Of a DNA stretch of 64,000 bases, positions 43,866-57,279 are shown piece after piece; position 1 is the first letter of the stretch, and each line of letters opens with the position of its first letter. The position numbers and the translations under genes were made by a program. Location of the stretch: contig MKUQ01000054.1 of NCBI GenBank assembly GCA_001898645.1, positions 40,421 to 104,420 of the forward strand. The letters run 5' to 3'. This stretch comes from Burkholderiales bacterium 70-64 (GTDB lineage: Bacteria > Pseudomonadota > Gammaproteobacteria > Burkholderiales > Burkholderiaceae_E). Below the pieces are notes generated by a model. It was not told the DNA's origin. It was given only the letters and a program-made list of their open reading frames with translations, and did not search any database.

Positions 43866-45833
43866 TCAGCGCCCGAGCGCCGAGCCCTCGCGGCGCGGAT
43901 CGACGCCGCTGGTCAGCGTGCAGCCGCGCGCATCGCAGCGGCGGGCGATGCCATGCAGGCCGCTGGTCATCTCGATGCGGCGTACCGCGTGGCCGCGCGC
44001 TTGCAGCGCGGCATCGAGCGCGGCATCGGCCCGGCCGCGTTCGAGCAGGGTCGGGCCGTTGATGCTGCATGCGTGCGGGGTCGCGACGGCCCGCTGCAGG
44101 TCGAGCCCGTCGTCGAGCAGCTCGACCAGGGTCTGCGCGACGTAGCAGATGATCGCCGGGCCGCCCGGGGAACCGATGACGAGCGCGAGCCCGCCGCCCG
44201 CGCGCTCCAGCACGAGGGTCGGCGACATGGCGCTGCGCGGCCGCTTGCCGGGTTCGACGCGGTCGGCCTGCGCATGGCCGTCGTGGGTCGGCACGAAGGA
44301 GAAATCGGTGAGCTGGTTGTTGAGCAGGAAGCCGCGCACCATCAGCCGCGCGCCGAACGCGTTCTCGATCGAGCTGGTCATCGACACCGCGTTGCCCCGC
44401 GCATCGACGATCGACAGGTGGGTGGTCGACGGATGCTCCGGGCGGGGCGGGGCGCCGGGCTGCGCCGCGGCGCGTCCCGGCGTGCCGGGCTCGGCGCGGC
44501 CCATCGAGCGCGCGCCGATCAGCGCCGCGCGGGCGGCGAGATAGGCCGGATCGAGCAGCGTGCCGGGCGCCGCGCTCACCGCTTCGCCGGGGCGCTGGCC
44601 CGGCAGCGCGACGAAGTCGGTGTCGGCCACGTAGCGATCGCGGTCGGCATAGGCCAGGCGCGCGGCCTCGGTGAAGCGGTGCACGCCGTCGGCGTCCAGG
44701 GTACCCGCGGGAGCGGCCAGGCGCAGCCCCGGCGAAGCCATGCGCCAGTAGGCGAGCATCTGCTCGATCGCGATGCCGCCTGAGGAGGGCGGCGGCATGC
44801 CGCAGATCCGGTAGCGCCGGTGCGCGAAGCACACCGGCGTGCGTTCGCGCGCGCGATAGAAGGCGAGGTCGCGCTCGCCCAGCAGGCCGGGGCCGCGCGG
44901 GTCGCCGCGCACGGCCGCCACGATGTCGGCGGCGATCGGTCCGGCATGCAGCGCCAGGCTGCCGCCGGCGGCGATGCGCGACAGCGTGTCGGCCAGGGCC
45001 GGGTTGCGCAGCCGGTGCCCCACCGGCCGGGCGCGGCCCTGCGCGTCGTAGAAGTACGCGGCGGCGGCGGGATCGCCGCGCAGGTAGCGGTCGGCCTCGA
45101 GCAGCCGATGCAGGCGCGGGCTCACCTCGAAGCCCTCGCGCGCCAGCCGGATCGCCGGCTCGAACAGGCGCGCCCACGGCAGGCGCCCGTGGCGCGCGTG
45201 GGCGAGCTCCAGCATGCGCACCACCCCGGGCACGCCGACCGCGCGCCCGCCCACCGCCGCCTCGAAGAACGTCATCGGGCGGCCGTCGGCATCGAGGAAC
45301 AGCTGCGGCGTGGCCTGCGCCGGCGCGGTCTCGCGCCCGTCGTAGGCGCGCACGTGCCGGGTGCGCGCATCGTAGGCGAGCAGGAAGGCGCCGCCGCCGA
45401 TGCCCGAGGACTGCGGTTCGACCAGGGTCAGCACCATCTGCGCGGCGATCGCCGCGTCGACCGCGCTGCCGCCGGCGGCGAGCACGTCGTAGGCGGCGCG
45501 CGTGGCGTAGGGGTTGGCGGTCACCGCCATGAAGCGGGCGGCGCGAACCGGTGCGTGCTCGGCGTAGCCGGTGGCGGCCTCGGGCTCGAGGGGAGCGTCG
45601 GCGGGCGATGCCCGGGCCGGCGCCTGCGCCGCTGCGGTTGGCGCCAGGCTCGGGGCGACGAGCAGCGCCAGGACGAGCGCACCGATCGCCGCGATCGCCC
45701 TGAGCAAGCCGCCCGTGCCGATCGCGCCGCCCGCGCCGTCCGTGCCGTCCGTGCCGATGGCGTCGCCCGTGCCGATTGCACCGATCGCCGCGGAGGGGAG
45801 GGGCGCTGCCGGGGGAGCCGCCATTCGATGCAT
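43866..45833 (-). CDS. ggt: Gamma-glutamyltranspeptidase
   Basis: 655 aa periplasmic Ntn hydrolase cleaving glutathione and other gamma-glutamyl compounds. A long Gly/Thr/Ala-rich N-terminus (about 45 residues with AIGTGDAIGTDGTDGAGG repeats) precedes the hydrophobic export segment AIAAIGALVLALLVA (cleavage near AAAQA, residue 72). Family motifs: QSSGIGGGAFLLAYD near 140, self-processing site STTHLSIVDARGNAVSMTSS near 445, NNQLTDFSF, PGKRPRSAMSPTLV, GSPGGPAIICYV. Start at MHRMAAPP; other ATG three codons on. 48 bp from the divergent amidase gene. Confidence 0.93.
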   Translation of the reverse strand: MHRMAAPPAAPLPSAAIGAIGTGDAIGTDGTDGAGGAIGTGGLLRAIAAIGALVLALLVAPSLAPTAAAQAPARASPADAPLEPEAATGYAEHAPVRAARFMAVTANPYATRAAYDVLAAGGSAVDAAIAAQMVLTLVEPQSSGIGGGAFLLAYDARTRHVRAYDGRETAPAQATPQLFLDADGRPMTFFEAAVGGRAVGVPGVVRMLELAHARHGRLPWARLFEPAIRLAREGFEVSPRLHRLLEADRYLRGDPAAAAYFYDAQGRARPVGHRLRNPALADTLSRIAAGGSLALHAGPIAADIVAAVRGDPRGPGLLGERDLAFYRARERTPVCFAHRRYRICGMPPPSSGGIAIEQMLAYWRMASPGLRLAAPAGTLDADGVHRFTEAARLAYADRDRYVADTDFVALPGQRPGEAVSAAPGTLLDPAYLAARAALIGARSMGRAEPGTPGRAAAQPGAPPRPEHPSTTHLSIVDARGNAVSMTSSIENAFGARLMVRGFLLNNQLTDFSFVPTHDGHAQADRVEPGKRPRSAMSPTLVLERAGGGLALVIGSPGGPAIICYVAQTLVELLDDGLDLQRAVATPHACSINGPTLLERGRADAALDAALQARGHAVRRIEMTSGLHGIARRCDARGCTLTSGVDPRREGSALGR

Positions 45834-45881
45834 CGTCGCATGATAGCTTTGCGAGGATCGCGACTCGTACGCCACGCCGAC

Positions 45882-47243
45882 ATGACCAGCATTGCGCAGA
45901 TTGCCGCGGAGATCGCGCGGGGCAGCACCCGCGCGCAGGCGCTGATCGAATCGGCGCGCGAGCGCGCGCAGGCCGCCGCCGATCTCAATCCGATCGCCTG
46001 GGTCGACTGGCCGGCCGCGCTCGCCGAGGCGCGCCGGCTCGATGCGCAGGCGCGGCAGGGCGGCCCGCTCGGGCCGCTGCACGGAATCCCGGTGTCGATC
46101 AAGGACCTGTTCGCCGTGCGCGGCATGCCGACGCGGGCGGGCACGCGCGCGCCCTTGCCCGAGCTCGATCGCGATGCCACGGCCGCGGGCCGCGACGAGG
46201 CCGAGCTGGTCGCGCGGCTGCGCCGTGCCGGCGCACTGGTGTTCGCCAAGACCAACATGCACGAGATCGCTCTCGGCGCCACCGGCGAGAACAGCTGGAC
46301 CGGCGACGTGAAGAATCCCTTCGACCCGGCGCGCCAGTCGGGCGGCTCCTCGAGCGGTGCGGGCGTGGCGGTGGCCGTCGGCATCGGGGTGGCGGCCATC
46401 GGCAGCGACACCGGGGGCTCGGTCCGCATCCCAGCCGCGTTCTGCGGCGTCAGCGGCTTCAAGCCGAGCTTCGGCGCGATTCCGCTCGCCGGGGCGCTGC
46501 CGCTGTCGTGGACCTGCGACCACGCCGGGCCGCTCGCACGCTCGGTGGCCGACTGCGCCCTGCTGTTCGAGGTGATGGCGCACCGCCGCGTCGCGCATGC
46601 GAGCGTGGCGCGCCGGCCGCGGCTGCACGTGCCGGCGCGCTGGCTGGCCCCGCGCCTGGCGCCGCCGGTGCGCGAGGCGTTCGAGCGCGTGCGTGCCGCG
46701 CTCGTCCGGCGCGGCGCCGAGATCGCCGAGGTGGCCGCGCCCGCGCTGGCCGCGGCCTGGCAGTGCTATACGCCGATCGTGCGCGCCGAGGCGGCGTGGG
46801 TGCACCGGGCTGCGCTGGCCGCCGGCGGCGAGGGGTTCTCCGAAGCGGTGCTGCCGGCTCTCAGGGCCGGGCGGGATCTTCCCGCGGCCGATTACATCGA
46901 CGCCCTGAAGGCGCGCGCCGGCGTCGCGGCCGAGCTCGATGCGCTGCTGGCCGATTGCGACGCACTGATCCTCCCCACCAGCCCGGTGCTGCCGCCGCTG
47001 CGCGGCCAGCATGAGGTGCAGGTGGAAGGCGGCCCGATGGCGGTGCGCGAGGCGGTGCTGGGGCAGACGCTGCCGTTCTCGCTGTGCGGGCTGCCGGCGC
47101 TCACCCTCCCGGTCGGGCTGGTGGAAGGCCTGCCGGTCGGCCTGCAGGTGGTGGGGCGCCGCGATGGCGACGCGGCGCTGCTCGCCCTGGGCCAGTGGCT
47201 GGAAGCCGAGGTGGGCGTGGAGCCCATGCCGCCCGAGACGTGA
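45882..47243 (+). CDS. Amidase-signature-family hydrolase
   Basis: 453 aa. The Lys-cisSer-Ser triad is intact: GIPVSIKDLF near residue 71, QSGGSSSGAGVAVA near 150, GSDTGGSVRIPAAFCG near 172. Overall similar to AS amidases such as GatA, AtzF or indoleacetamide hydrolase, but no GatB/GatC or DUF-specific tail is present, so the substrate is unknown. ATG 45882 follows a weak SD. Divergent from ggt. Confidence 0.9.
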   Translation: MTSIAQIAAEIARGSTRAQALIESARERAQAAADLNPIAWVDWPAALAEARRLDAQARQGGPLGPLHGIPVSIKDLFAVRGMPTRAGTRAPLPELDRDATAAGRDEAELVARLRRAGALVFAKTNMHEIALGATGENSWTGDVKNPFDPARQSGGSSSGAGVAVAVGIGVAAIGSDTGGSVRIPAAFCGVSGFKPSFGAIPLAGALPLSWTCDHAGPLARSVADCALLFEVMAHRRVAHASVARRPRLHVPARWLAPRLAPPVREAFERVRAALVRRGAEIAEVAAPALAAAWQCYTPIVRAEAAWVHRAALAAGGEGFSEAVLPALRAGRDLPAADYIDALKARAGVAAELDALLADCDALILPTSPVLPPLRGQHEVQVEGGPMAVREAVLGQTLPFSLCGLPALTLPVGLVEGLPVGLQVVGRRDGDAALLALGQWLEAEVGVEPMPPET

Positions 47244-47318
47244 CGCCGGCCGTGACGCCGGCTCCCGGCATCAGCCGTGGAACCAGGGCGGTGTCGGCGT
47301 CTCGGGCTGCCGGCTGCG

Positions 47319-47687
47319 TCAGAAGCTCAGGGTCGCCGCACCGGCCTTGATCCGTTCGTGCAATGCGCTGGCGCCGGTGACGATGACGCCTTCGATCAGA
47401 TCGCTGTCGGAGTAGCCACGGCTCTTCACGCAGGGTGTACAGGCCCAGATCGTCCCGCCGCGCGACAGGAAGTCGCGGATCATGTCCGCGAGCGGTTCGA
47501 GCGGTTTGACCTGCGTGGTATCGGCGGCCCGCTTGCGCACCAGGTCGACGCCGCTGCTGGTGAGGAACAGCGACACCTTCAGGCCCGCCGTCATGCCGCC
47601 GTTGGCGATCGTCAGGGCCACCGAAGACAGCTCGTGGTCGATTCCGTGCGTGACGAGGCACACCAGCTCTTTCGCGTCGTTTGCCAT
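47319..47687 (-). CDS. DsrE/DsrF-like family protein
   Basis: 122 aa. CLVTHGIDHELSSVALTIANGGMTAGLKVSLFLTSSGVDLVRK is the DsrE-like Rossmann core; IWACTPCVKSRGYSDSDL carries two cysteines in CxxC that could hold a persulfide, as in sulfur-relay proteins. The function is unknown. Start chosen for the strong AGGAGG 7 nt upstream. Convergent with the amidase gene. Confidence 0.87.
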   Translation of the reverse strand: MANDAKELVCLVTHGIDHELSSVALTIANGGMTAGLKVSLFLTSSGVDLVRKRAADTTQVKPLEPLADMIRDFLSRGGTIWACTPCVKSRGYSDSDLIEGVIVTGASALHERIKAGAATLSF

Positions 47688-47863
47688 GGTCCTTCCTCCT
47701 TTCGAGTGATTCGCATCCCTGTGCGGTTGCATGCTCATGGGGCAGGGAATGCATCTCGATTGTATTCACCCGGGTGGGGGAATAACCATGATCGAAACAG
47801 TTGCCGCTTTCGGCGCGGCAGAGCCCTAGGGCAGGGAAGCGAGCCCGGCGCTCGCCTCCGCGC

Positions 47864-48628
47864 TCACTTGGGCGCCATGCGGATGGCGCCGTCCAGCCGG
47901 ATCGTCTCGCCGTTGAGCATGATGTTGGCGAAGATGTGGCGGACCATCTGCGCGTACTCGTCAGGGCGGCCCAGGCGCGGCGGGAACGGCACCTGGCGTC
48001 CGAGCGAGTCCTGCACTTCCTTCGGCAGACTGTCCATCAGCGGCGTGAGGAACAGGCCCGGGGCGATGGTGACCACGCGCACGCCGTCGCGCGAGAGGTC
48101 GCGCGCGATCGGCAGCGTCATGCCCACGATGCCGCCCTTGGAAGCCGAGTAGGCCGCCTGCCCGATCTGTCCGTCGAAGGCTGCCACCGAGGCGGTGTTG
48201 ACCACCACGCCGCGCTCGCCTTCCTCGTTGGGGGTGTTGCCGGTCATCGCGGCGGCGGCGATGCGGATCATGTTGAAGGTGCCGACCAGGTTGATGCCGA
48301 TCACCCGGTTGAACAGCTCGAGCGGGTGCGGGCCGTCCTTGCCGACGGTCTTCGCCGCGATGCCGATGCCGGCGCAGTTGACCAGGCCGACCAGCTGGCC
48401 CATGGCCTGCGCGGCCTGCACCGCTGCCTTGGCATCGGCCTCGGAGGTGACGTCGCAGCGGACGAAGCGCGCCGATGCGCCCAGCTCCGCGGCCAGCTTC
48501 TGCCCGAGATCGGCGTTGAGGTCGGCGATCAGCACCTTGCCGCCGTCGGCGGCGATCATCCGTGCGGTGGCGCCCCCCAGCCCGGAAGCGCCGCCCGTCA
48601 CCAGCACCACGTTGTCCGTTACCTTCAT
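47864..48628 (-). CDS. Short-chain dehydrogenase, 3-hydroxyacyl-CoA dehydrogenase type-2-like
   Basis: 254 aa classical SDR. NAD-binding [16 protein letters not shown] at residues 10-25, NCAGIGIA near 85, catalytic Ser in [12 protein letters not shown], YxxxK as AYSASKGG near 163. Resembles HSD17B10-type enzymes that oxidise 3-hydroxyacyl-CoA in beta-oxidation. Start [13 protein letters not shown] is at the expected distance from the glycine motif. 61 bp downstream of hppA. Confidence 0.9.
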   Translation of the reverse strand: MKVTDNVVLVTGGASGLGGATARMIAADGGKVLIADLNADLGQKLAAELGASARFVRCDVTSEADAKAAVQAAQAMGQLVGLVNCAGIGIAAKTVGKDGPHPLELFNRVIGINLVGTFNMIRIAAAAMTGNTPNEEGERGVVVNTASVAAFDGQIGQAAYSASKGGIVGMTLPIARDLSRDGVRVVTIAPGLFLTPLMDSLPKEVQDSLGRQVPFPPRLGRPDEYAQMVRHIFANIMLNGETIRLDGAIRMAPK

Positions 48629-48689
48629 TGTTGCCTGGCTCCGCTGCGTGAGCTCGAAAGCTCGATTGTGGACCGGCGGGCGAGAGCCC

Positions 48690-51305
<2,616 letters not shown>

Positions 51306-51355
51306 GAGAGAACCTCCATCAAAGGAATCGGAACCGGTGCAGAGCGGACGAGAGT

Positions 51356-52063
<708 letters not shown>

Positions 52064-52147
52064 TCAGGAGCGCGTCGCGCAAAACCTGCAGAGCGTACCG
52101 TCAAAAACGCAAGCCGGTCAATGCGCCGCGCCGGCATGCACGCGATC

Positions 52148-52227
52148 CGGGCCCGTGAACAGGCCCCGTGAACGGGCCACGTGAGCGGGCCCGCGAGTCT
52201 GCCGGCTTCGACTCCGGCGGGCTCCTA
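52148..52227. repeat. kdsB 3' region: tandem gtgaac-gggcc units and a stop-linked family 2 motif
   Basis: gtgaacaggcc, gtgaacgggcc and gtgagcgggcc occur at about 52155, 52169 and 52181 with 12-14 bp period; the first contains GTGAACAGGCCC, the core of family 1. From 52201 the minus strand reads TAG (kdsB stop) GAGCCCGCCGGAGTCGAAGC, family 2. No U-tract follows, so a factor-independent terminator is not evident. Confidence 0.55.
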
Positions 52228-53061
52228 GCCGCGGCCGTCCTCCAGCAGCGCGCGGACCCGCGCCAGGTCGGCCGCGGTGTCCACGCCCGGCGGGGGCGCC
52301 TGGTCGGCGACGAGCACGGTGATGCGGTGCCCGTGCCACAGCGCGCGCAGCTGCTCGAGTGCCTCGAGCGCCTCGAGCGGCGCGCGCGCCAGCGTCGGGA
52401 ACGCCGCGAGGAAGGACACCCGGTAGGCATACAGGCCGATGTGGCGCAGCGGCAGCCCGGCCGCGCGCAGACCCGCCGGCAGCCGTGCCGGCAGCCGCTG
52501 CGGGAAGCCGGGCAGCGCGTCGCGCTCGAAGGGGATGGGCGCGCGCGAGAAGTACATCGCGTGGCCGGCGCGGTCGCACACCACCTTGACCACGTTCGGA
52601 TCGAGCAGGTCGGCGAGCTCGTCGATCGGGTAGGCCGCGGTGGCGATGGCGCACTCCGGCGAGGCCGCCAGCCGGGCGGCCACCGCGCGCAGCAGCGGCG
52701 GCGGGATCAGCGGCTCGTCGCCCTGCACGTTGACGACGATCTCGGAGTCGTCGAGGCCGAGCCGCTGCGCCGCCTCGGCGAGGCGGTCGGTGCCCGAGGG
52801 ATGGTCGGCGCGCGTCATGACCGCCTCGAAGCCGGCGGCGGCGGCCGCCTCGGCGATGCGCGGCGCATCGGTGGCGATCGCCACCCGGCGTGCGCCGGCC
52901 GCGCGCGCGCGCTCGGCCACCCGCACCACCATCGGCTTGCCGGCCAGGTCGGCAAGCGGCTTGTCGGGCAGGCGCGTGGAGCCGAGCCGGGCCGGAATCA
53001 GCGCGACGAAGCCGGTATCGGGCACGACCGGGTCGCGGTCCATCGGCACGTGCCGCTTCAC
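52225..53061 (-). CDS. kdsB: 3-deoxy-manno-octulosonate cytidylyltransferase
   Basis: 278 aa. Activates Kdo as CMP-Kdo for lipopolysaccharide inner core. [26 protein letters not shown] near residue 20, [12 protein letters not shown] near 105, and C-terminal LYAYR and [17 protein letters not shown]. An Arg/Pro-rich loop ([20 protein letters not shown]) is longer than usual. The start [10 protein letters not shown] overlaps the ycaR stop by 4 bp; the second ATG (MDRD) is an alternative. Confidence 0.95.
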   Translation of the reverse strand: MKRHVPMDRDPVVPDTGFVALIPARLGSTRLPDKPLADLAGKPMVVRVAERARAAGARRVAIATDAPRIAEAAAAAGFEAVMTRADHPSGTDRLAEAAQRLGLDDSEIVVNVQGDEPLIPPPLLRAVAARLAASPECAIATAAYPIDELADLLDPNVVKVVCDRAGHAMYFSRAPIPFERDALPGFPQRLPARLPAGLRAAGLPLRHIGLYAYRVSFLAAFPTLARAPLEALEALEQLRALWHGHRITVLVADQAPPPGVDTAADLARVRALLEDGRG

Positions 53062-53258
53062 TCGCCGTCAGGCAGCTTGCGCGCTTCGTCGACGAGCATC
53101 ACCGGGATGCCGTCGCGGATCGGGAAGGCGAGCCGGTCGGCGCGACACAGCAGCTCGCCGTCGAGCGGGCCGCCGTCGGGGGCCGTGCCGCCGCGCTGGT
53201 GCCGCAACGGGCCCTTGCACAGCGGGCACACCAGGATCTCAAGCAAGCGTGCGTCCAC
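53058..53258 (-). CDS. ycaR: Trm112-family small zinc-ribbon protein
   Basis: 66 aa. [15 protein letters not shown] holds CxxC; the second half [26 protein letters not shown] is the UPF0434 signature. In most Proteobacteria it lies between lpxK and kdsB, exactly as here. The function is unknown. Overlaps lpxK by 20 bp and kdsB by 4 bp. Confidence 0.94.
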   Translation of the reverse strand: MDARLLEILVCPLCKGPLRHQRGGTAPDGGPLDGELLCRADRLAFPIRDGIPVMLVDEARKLPDGE

Positions 53259-54279
53259 GGATGGTCTCGGTCAGCCAATCGATCAGGTCGGGGTCGGGCA
53301 GCGCGCGCACTTCGAGTGCCCAGCAGCGGTCGTCCGCCCACGCCGCGCATTTTACGGCGTCCTTGGTGGTCATTACGACCAGCTCCTCGGGCAGCGCGGC
53401 CAGCTCGGCGCGCCGCAGCACCGCGTGATCGCCGATGGCGATGCAGCGCGGCGCCAGGCCGAGGGCGCGCAGCGTGTCGAAGAAACGCTGCGGCGCGGCC
53501 GTGCCGGCGATCGCCGCCAGCGAGCGCCCGCGCGCACGCTCCACGAAGGCCGCCGGCACCAGCGGCGCGGTGCGTCCGTTGACCACCGCGAAGCGCAGCG
53601 GCTCGATGCGGAAGCGGTACGTGCGAGGGTGGGGCAGCGGCGCCGCGGCATCGCCGTTGAGCACCAGCGCATCCATCGAGGCCGCCAGCGCCAGCGGCGC
53701 GCGCAGCGGTCCGGCCGGCAGCAGACGGCCGTTGCCGGCGCCGCGCTCGTCGAACACCGCCAGCTCGATGCTGCGCGCGAGCCCGGCGTGCTGCAGGCCG
53801 TCGTCGGCGACGAGCACGTCGATCGCGGGGTGGGCGCGGGCGAGCAGCTCGACCGCCTGCGCGCGCCGGCGCGCTGCCGCCACCGGCAGCGACGTGGCCT
53901 GCGCCAGCCACAGCGCCTCGTCCCCGGCTTCGGCCGGGTCGTCGCCGGGGCGCACCAGGCGCGCATCGCTGCGCGTGGCGCCGTAGCCGCTGGCGACGAT
54001 GCCCGGGCGCATGCCGCGCGCGGCGAGCGCACCCGCGATGGCGGCCACCAGCGGCGTCTTGCCGGTTCCCCCAGCGACGAAGTTGCCCACCACTACCAGC
54101 GGCACGCGCGGCGCGGGCAGTTGCTGCAGGTGCAGCCGGCGGCGCCGTGCGACGCTCGCCGTGAGCGCCGCGGCCGGCGCGAGCGCCGCGCGCAGCGCGC
54201 GCAGGGCGGGCCCGGGGCGCGGCCCGTACCACAGTCGCTGCACCAGCGCCTCGAGCCGCCTGCGCAGCGTCGAGCTCAT
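53239..54279 (-). CDS. lpxK: Tetraacyldisaccharide 4'-kinase
   Basis: 346 aa, inner-membrane-associated. Phosphorylates the lipid A precursor at the 4' position. P-loop [21 protein letters not shown] near residue 58, conserved [23 protein letters not shown] near 145, and TTKDAVKCA near 300. Overlaps exbD by 4 bp and ycaR by 20 bp, part of the exbB-exbD-lpxK-ycaR-kdsB operon. Confidence 0.94.
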   Translation of the reverse strand: MSSTLRRRLEALVQRLWYGPRPGPALRALRAALAPAAALTASVARRRRLHLQQLPAPRVPLVVVGNFVAGGTGKTPLVAAIAGALAARGMRPGIVASGYGATRSDARLVRPGDDPAEAGDEALWLAQATSLPVAAARRRAQAVELLARAHPAIDVLVADDGLQHAGLARSIELAVFDERGAGNGRLLPAGPLRAPLALAASMDALVLNGDAAAPLPHPRTYRFRIEPLRFAVVNGRTAPLVPAAFVERARGRSLAAIAGTAAPQRFFDTLRALGLAPRCIAIGDHAVLRRAELAALPEELVVMTTKDAVKCAAWADDRCWALEVRALPDPDLIDWLTETIRGRTLA

Positions 54280-54701
54280 CGCGACGATGCGCTGCTCCTG
54301 GCGGCGAAGGTCACTTTCGCCACACCCGCCTGGCGGGCCGCCTCGAGCACCTGCATCACCGACTGGTGGCGTGCCCCGGCATCGGCGTAGACCACCAGCA
54401 CCGGGTCCTTGCGCTCGCGGGCGGCGCGGCCGAGCTGCGTGGCGAGCGACGCTTCGGCGACGAACTGCGGATTGCCCGCATCGAGCAGGAAGCGGCCGTC
54501 GGCCGACACCGTGATGGTGATCTCGCTCGGGCGCTCGGTGGCCGCCTCGGCGTTGGCGCTCGGCAGGTCGACCTGCAGCTCGGTGAACTTCGAATAAGTG
54601 GTGGTCACCATCAGGAAGATCAGGATGACCAGCAGCACGTCGATCAGCGGGATGAAGTTGATCTCCGGTTCGTCGCGCCGGATGCCGCGCCGGAAGTTCA
54701 T
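54276..54701 (-). CDS. exbD: ExbD/TolR-family biopolymer transport protein
   Basis: 141 aa. N-terminal cytoplasmic residues, one TM helix with the key aspartate (INFIPLIDVLLVILIFLMV), periplasmic domain DLPSANAEAATERPSEITITV and VVYADAGARHQSVMQVLEAARQAG. With ExbB it converts proton motive force into mechanical work for outer-membrane processes. In betaproteobacteria this pair next to lpxK is common; tonB or tolA partners are not nearby. Start overlaps exbB stop (ATGA). Confidence 0.92.
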   Translation of the reverse strand: MNFRRGIRRDEPEINFIPLIDVLLVILIFLMVTTTYSKFTELQVDLPSANAEAATERPSEITITVSADGRFLLDAGNPQFVAEASLATQLGRAARERKDPVLVVYADAGARHQSVMQVLEAARQAGVAKVTFAARSSASSR

Positions 54702-55303
54702 TTGTGCAGGCCGCGCAGGGTGTCGGCGAGCCGCAGCGACTGCTGCTCCATCTCCACCAGGTAGGCGTCCACCCGGGTACGGAAGTGCCGGTAGGCGATC
54801 ATCGCCGGGATCGCGATCAGGATGCCCAGCGCCGTGTTGTACAGCGCCACCGAGATGCCGTGGGCGAGCTGCTGCGGATTGGTGCCGCCCGGCGCCTGCG
54901 AGCCGAAGATCTCGATCATGCCGACCACCGTGCCGAACAGGCCCATCAGCGGGGCGATGGTGGCGATGGTGCCCAGCGCCGACAGGTAGCGCTCGAGCTG
55001 GTGGCCGACCGCCCGCCCGGTCTCCTCCATGGCCTCCTTCATCAGGTCGCGCCCGTTGCCCTCGTGGCGCAGCCCGGTGGCGAGCACCCGGCCCAGCGGC
55101 GAGCTGGCGGCCAGCCGGTTGAGCAGCTCCGGGGTGATCGGCTGCGCCCGGCGCAGCCCCAGCACTTCGTCGAGCAGGCCCGGCGGCAGCACCTTGCTGC
55201 GCTTCAGGGATACCGAACGCTCGATGATGAGCGCCACCGCGGCGATCGACGCCAGGATGAGGAACCATACCGGCCAGCCGGCAGCCTGGATCAGCGACAG
55301 CAA
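54698..55303 (-). CDS. exbB: ExbB/TolQ-family proton channel protein
   Basis: 201 aa with three TM helices (residues 8-30, about 105-130, 148-170). YLSALGTIATIAPLMGLFGTVVGMIEIF and ISVALYNTALGILIAIPAMIAY are the MotA/TolQ/ExbB signature segments. Heads the exbB-exbD-lpxK-ycaR-kdsB operon; the start is set by the first ATG before TM1. Confidence 0.93.
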   Translation of the reverse strand: MLSLIQAAGWPVWFLILASIAAVALIIERSVSLKRSKVLPPGLLDEVLGLRRAQPITPELLNRLAASSPLGRVLATGLRHEGNGRDLMKEAMEETGRAVGHQLERYLSALGTIATIAPLMGLFGTVVGMIEIFGSQAPGGTNPQQLAHGISVALYNTALGILIAIPAMIAYRHFRTRVDAYLVEMEQQSLRLADTLRGLHK

Positions 55304-55454
55304 TTCGTTCTCCGGTTTCCGGGCTCGGCCCCGGGGCAGGGATGTGCCGCATCGCGCGCCGGCAGGAGCCGGGCGGAGATTCGCGGGCTCGCAATTGTCG
55401 GGTCATTTCCCGCGCAGGAGCAAGTTCGGCCGCCGGACGGCGCCGCGCCCGGGG

Positions 55455-55489
55455 TTATCGACAGAATCTGGGGACAAGTCTGTGAACAA
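55455..55489. promoter_or_regulatory. Cluster of DnaA-box-like nonamers between exbB and xseA
   Basis: TTATCGACA (55455-55463), TGGGGACAA (55469-55477) and TGTGAACAA (55481-55489): each is one or two bases from TTATCCACA or its complement, at regular spacing. The 369-bp divergent interval 55304-55672 holds no gene; a TATACT at 55579-55584 is a possible xseA -10 without a clear -35. Confidence 0.35.
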
Positions 55490-55672
55490 GCAGCGGAATT
55501 TCCCCGCCGGGCCGCATGAAATCGTGCTCCGGGCCGGTTGCCCGTTTTCCCGGCAGGCAAATCCTCCATTCGAATCATATACTTGCGCGTACGCCGCAGG
55601 ACGTGTGGGGATCTTGCCCGGCCGCGCCGCGGCCGGGGCCGGCGTGTGGAAAGGTTTGGGGCGGAAAGCCGC

Positions 55673-57025
55673 ATGAACACTGGATTCGCGGACGGAAATC
55701 ACGATCTGGCGCGGGAAATCCTGACGGTTTCCCGTCTGAACCGCGTCGTTGCTGGCTTGCTGCAACGCAGCCTGCCTCCGGTGTGGGTTTCGGGCGAGCT
55801 GTCCAACGTGATGCGCGCGGCCAGCGGCCACTGGTACTTCACCCTCAAGGACGCCTCGGCGCAGGTGCGGGCGGTGATGTTCCGCGGGCGTGCCCAGTAT
55901 GTCGACTTCGTGCCCCGCGAGGGAGACCACGTCGAGGTGCGCGCACAGGTGTCGCTGTACGAGCCGCGCGGCGACTTCCAGCTCGTCGTCGAGGCCATGC
56001 GGCACGCCGGCGACGGCGACCTGTACCGGCGCTTCCTCCTCCTCAAGGCCCGCCTGCAGGCCGAGGGGCTGTTCGAGGCCGGGCGCAAGCGCGCCCTGCC
56101 GGCCGCGCCGTGCACCGTGGGCATCGTCACCTCGGCCCAGGCGGCGGCGCTGCGCGACGTGCTCACCACGCTGCGCCGGCGTGCCCCCGAGGTCGGGGTG
56201 ATCGTGTATCCGACCCTGGTGCAGGGCGCAGCAGCGCCCGCGGCCATCGTGGCGGCGCTGGCCGCCGCGGCGCGCCGCGCCGAGTGCGACGTGCTGCTGC
56301 TGGTGCGCGGAGGCGGCTCGATCGAGGACCTGTGGGCGTTCAACGACGAAGCAGTGGCGCGTGCCGTGGCGGCTTCGACCATTCCGGTCGTCAGCGGCGT
56401 GGGACACGAGACCGACTTCACCATCGCCGACTTCGTGGCCGACGCGCGCGCGCCCACGCCGACCGCGGCCGCCGCGCTGGCGGTGCCCGACCGCCGTGAA
56501 TCGATGCGGCGCGCGCAGCGCCTGGGCGAGCAGCTCGCGCGCGCCTGGGCGCGCCGGCTCGAGACACTCGATCAGCGCCTGGATACCGCGGCGCGCCTGC
56601 TCAAGTCGCCCTCGGCGCAGTGGCAGGCGCGCGCGCTGCGCCTGCACGGCCTGGGGCAGCGCCTGGCGGCTGCCGCGCGCGCCTCGCTCGAGCAGCGCGC
56701 GCTGCGCCTGGCGCACGCGCAGGCCCGCCTGCGCGGACCGCGCACCGAGGTCGCCGCCCAGCGCCTCGAGGCCGGCGCGCGCGGCCTGCAGCGCGCCGGC
56801 GAGGCCGCGCTCGCGCGCCTGGCCGAGCGCCTCGAGCGGGCGGCGGCCGCCATCGACCTGGTCAGCCCGCAGGCGGTGCTGGCGCGCGGCTACGCGATCG
56901 TGCACGACGCCGACGGGCGCGTGGTGCGCGCCGGCAGCGACGTGGCGCGCGGCGATGCGCTGTCGGTCACGCTCGCCCAGGGCGGGCTCGAAGTCGAGGT
57001 GCGCGCGACGCTGCCGGCGCGATGA
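55673..57025 (+). CDS. xseA: Exodeoxyribonuclease VII large subunit
   Basis: 450 aa. Catalytic subunit of ExoVII, degrading ssDNA from both ends. OB-fold N-terminus ([24 protein letters not shown]), catalytic domain with [16 protein letters not shown] near residue 145, [21 protein letters not shown] near 210, [28 protein letters not shown] near 240, then long Arg/Ala/Leu-rich coiled-coil arms. Partner XseB is encoded 42 kb away, as usual. Start MNTGFADGN has GGAAAG upstream; the frame extends 45 codons further up without conserved sequence. Confidence 0.95.
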   Translation: MNTGFADGNHDLAREILTVSRLNRVVAGLLQRSLPPVWVSGELSNVMRAASGHWYFTLKDASAQVRAVMFRGRAQYVDFVPREGDHVEVRAQVSLYEPRGDFQLVVEAMRHAGDGDLYRRFLLLKARLQAEGLFEAGRKRALPAAPCTVGIVTSAQAAALRDVLTTLRRRAPEVGVIVYPTLVQGAAAPAAIVAALAAAARRAECDVLLLVRGGGSIEDLWAFNDEAVARAVAASTIPVVSGVGHETDFTIADFVADARAPTPTAAAALAVPDRRESMRRAQRLGEQLARAWARRLETLDQRLDTAARLLKSPSAQWQARALRLHGLGQRLAAAARASLEQRALRLAHAQARLRGPRTEVAAQRLEAGARGLQRAGEAALARLAERLERAAAAIDLVSPQAVLARGYAIVHDADGRVVRAGSDVARGDALSVTLAQGGLEVEVRATLPAR

Positions 57026-57190
57026 GCGCGTGCGCGTGCTCGCGCATCGCCGCCCGCGCATCGTCGCCTACGTGCCGCCGCCTGCGCGCCGCCCCCTGCG
57101 CGCCGGCGTCCGTGTGCAGCCGCTCGCACGCTGGGCCGCCGCCCGTGCGCGGAGCACTTCGTGCACGGGCCATCCGCACGCAGGGCCGTC

Positions 57191-57220
57191 TTGGGCAGCC
57201 GCCGGCTTTCGGCCTAGAAT
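57191..57220 (+). promoter_or_regulatory. Candidate sodB promoter
   Basis: TTGGGC (57191-57196), 18-bp spacer, TAGAAT (57215-57220), 60 bp before the sodB ATG. 57026-57190 contains nothing recognisable. Confidence 0.5.
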
Positions 57221-57279
57221 CGGACGTTCCGGCGCGCCGGCCGCGCGCTGCGTCATCCACGAACGACAAGGATCAGACC

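Noticed and set aside
43866..47012. Long upstream extension of the ggt frame
   Set aside because: It is antisense to the amidase gene, which has an intact catalytic triad; the export signal lies after the chosen start.
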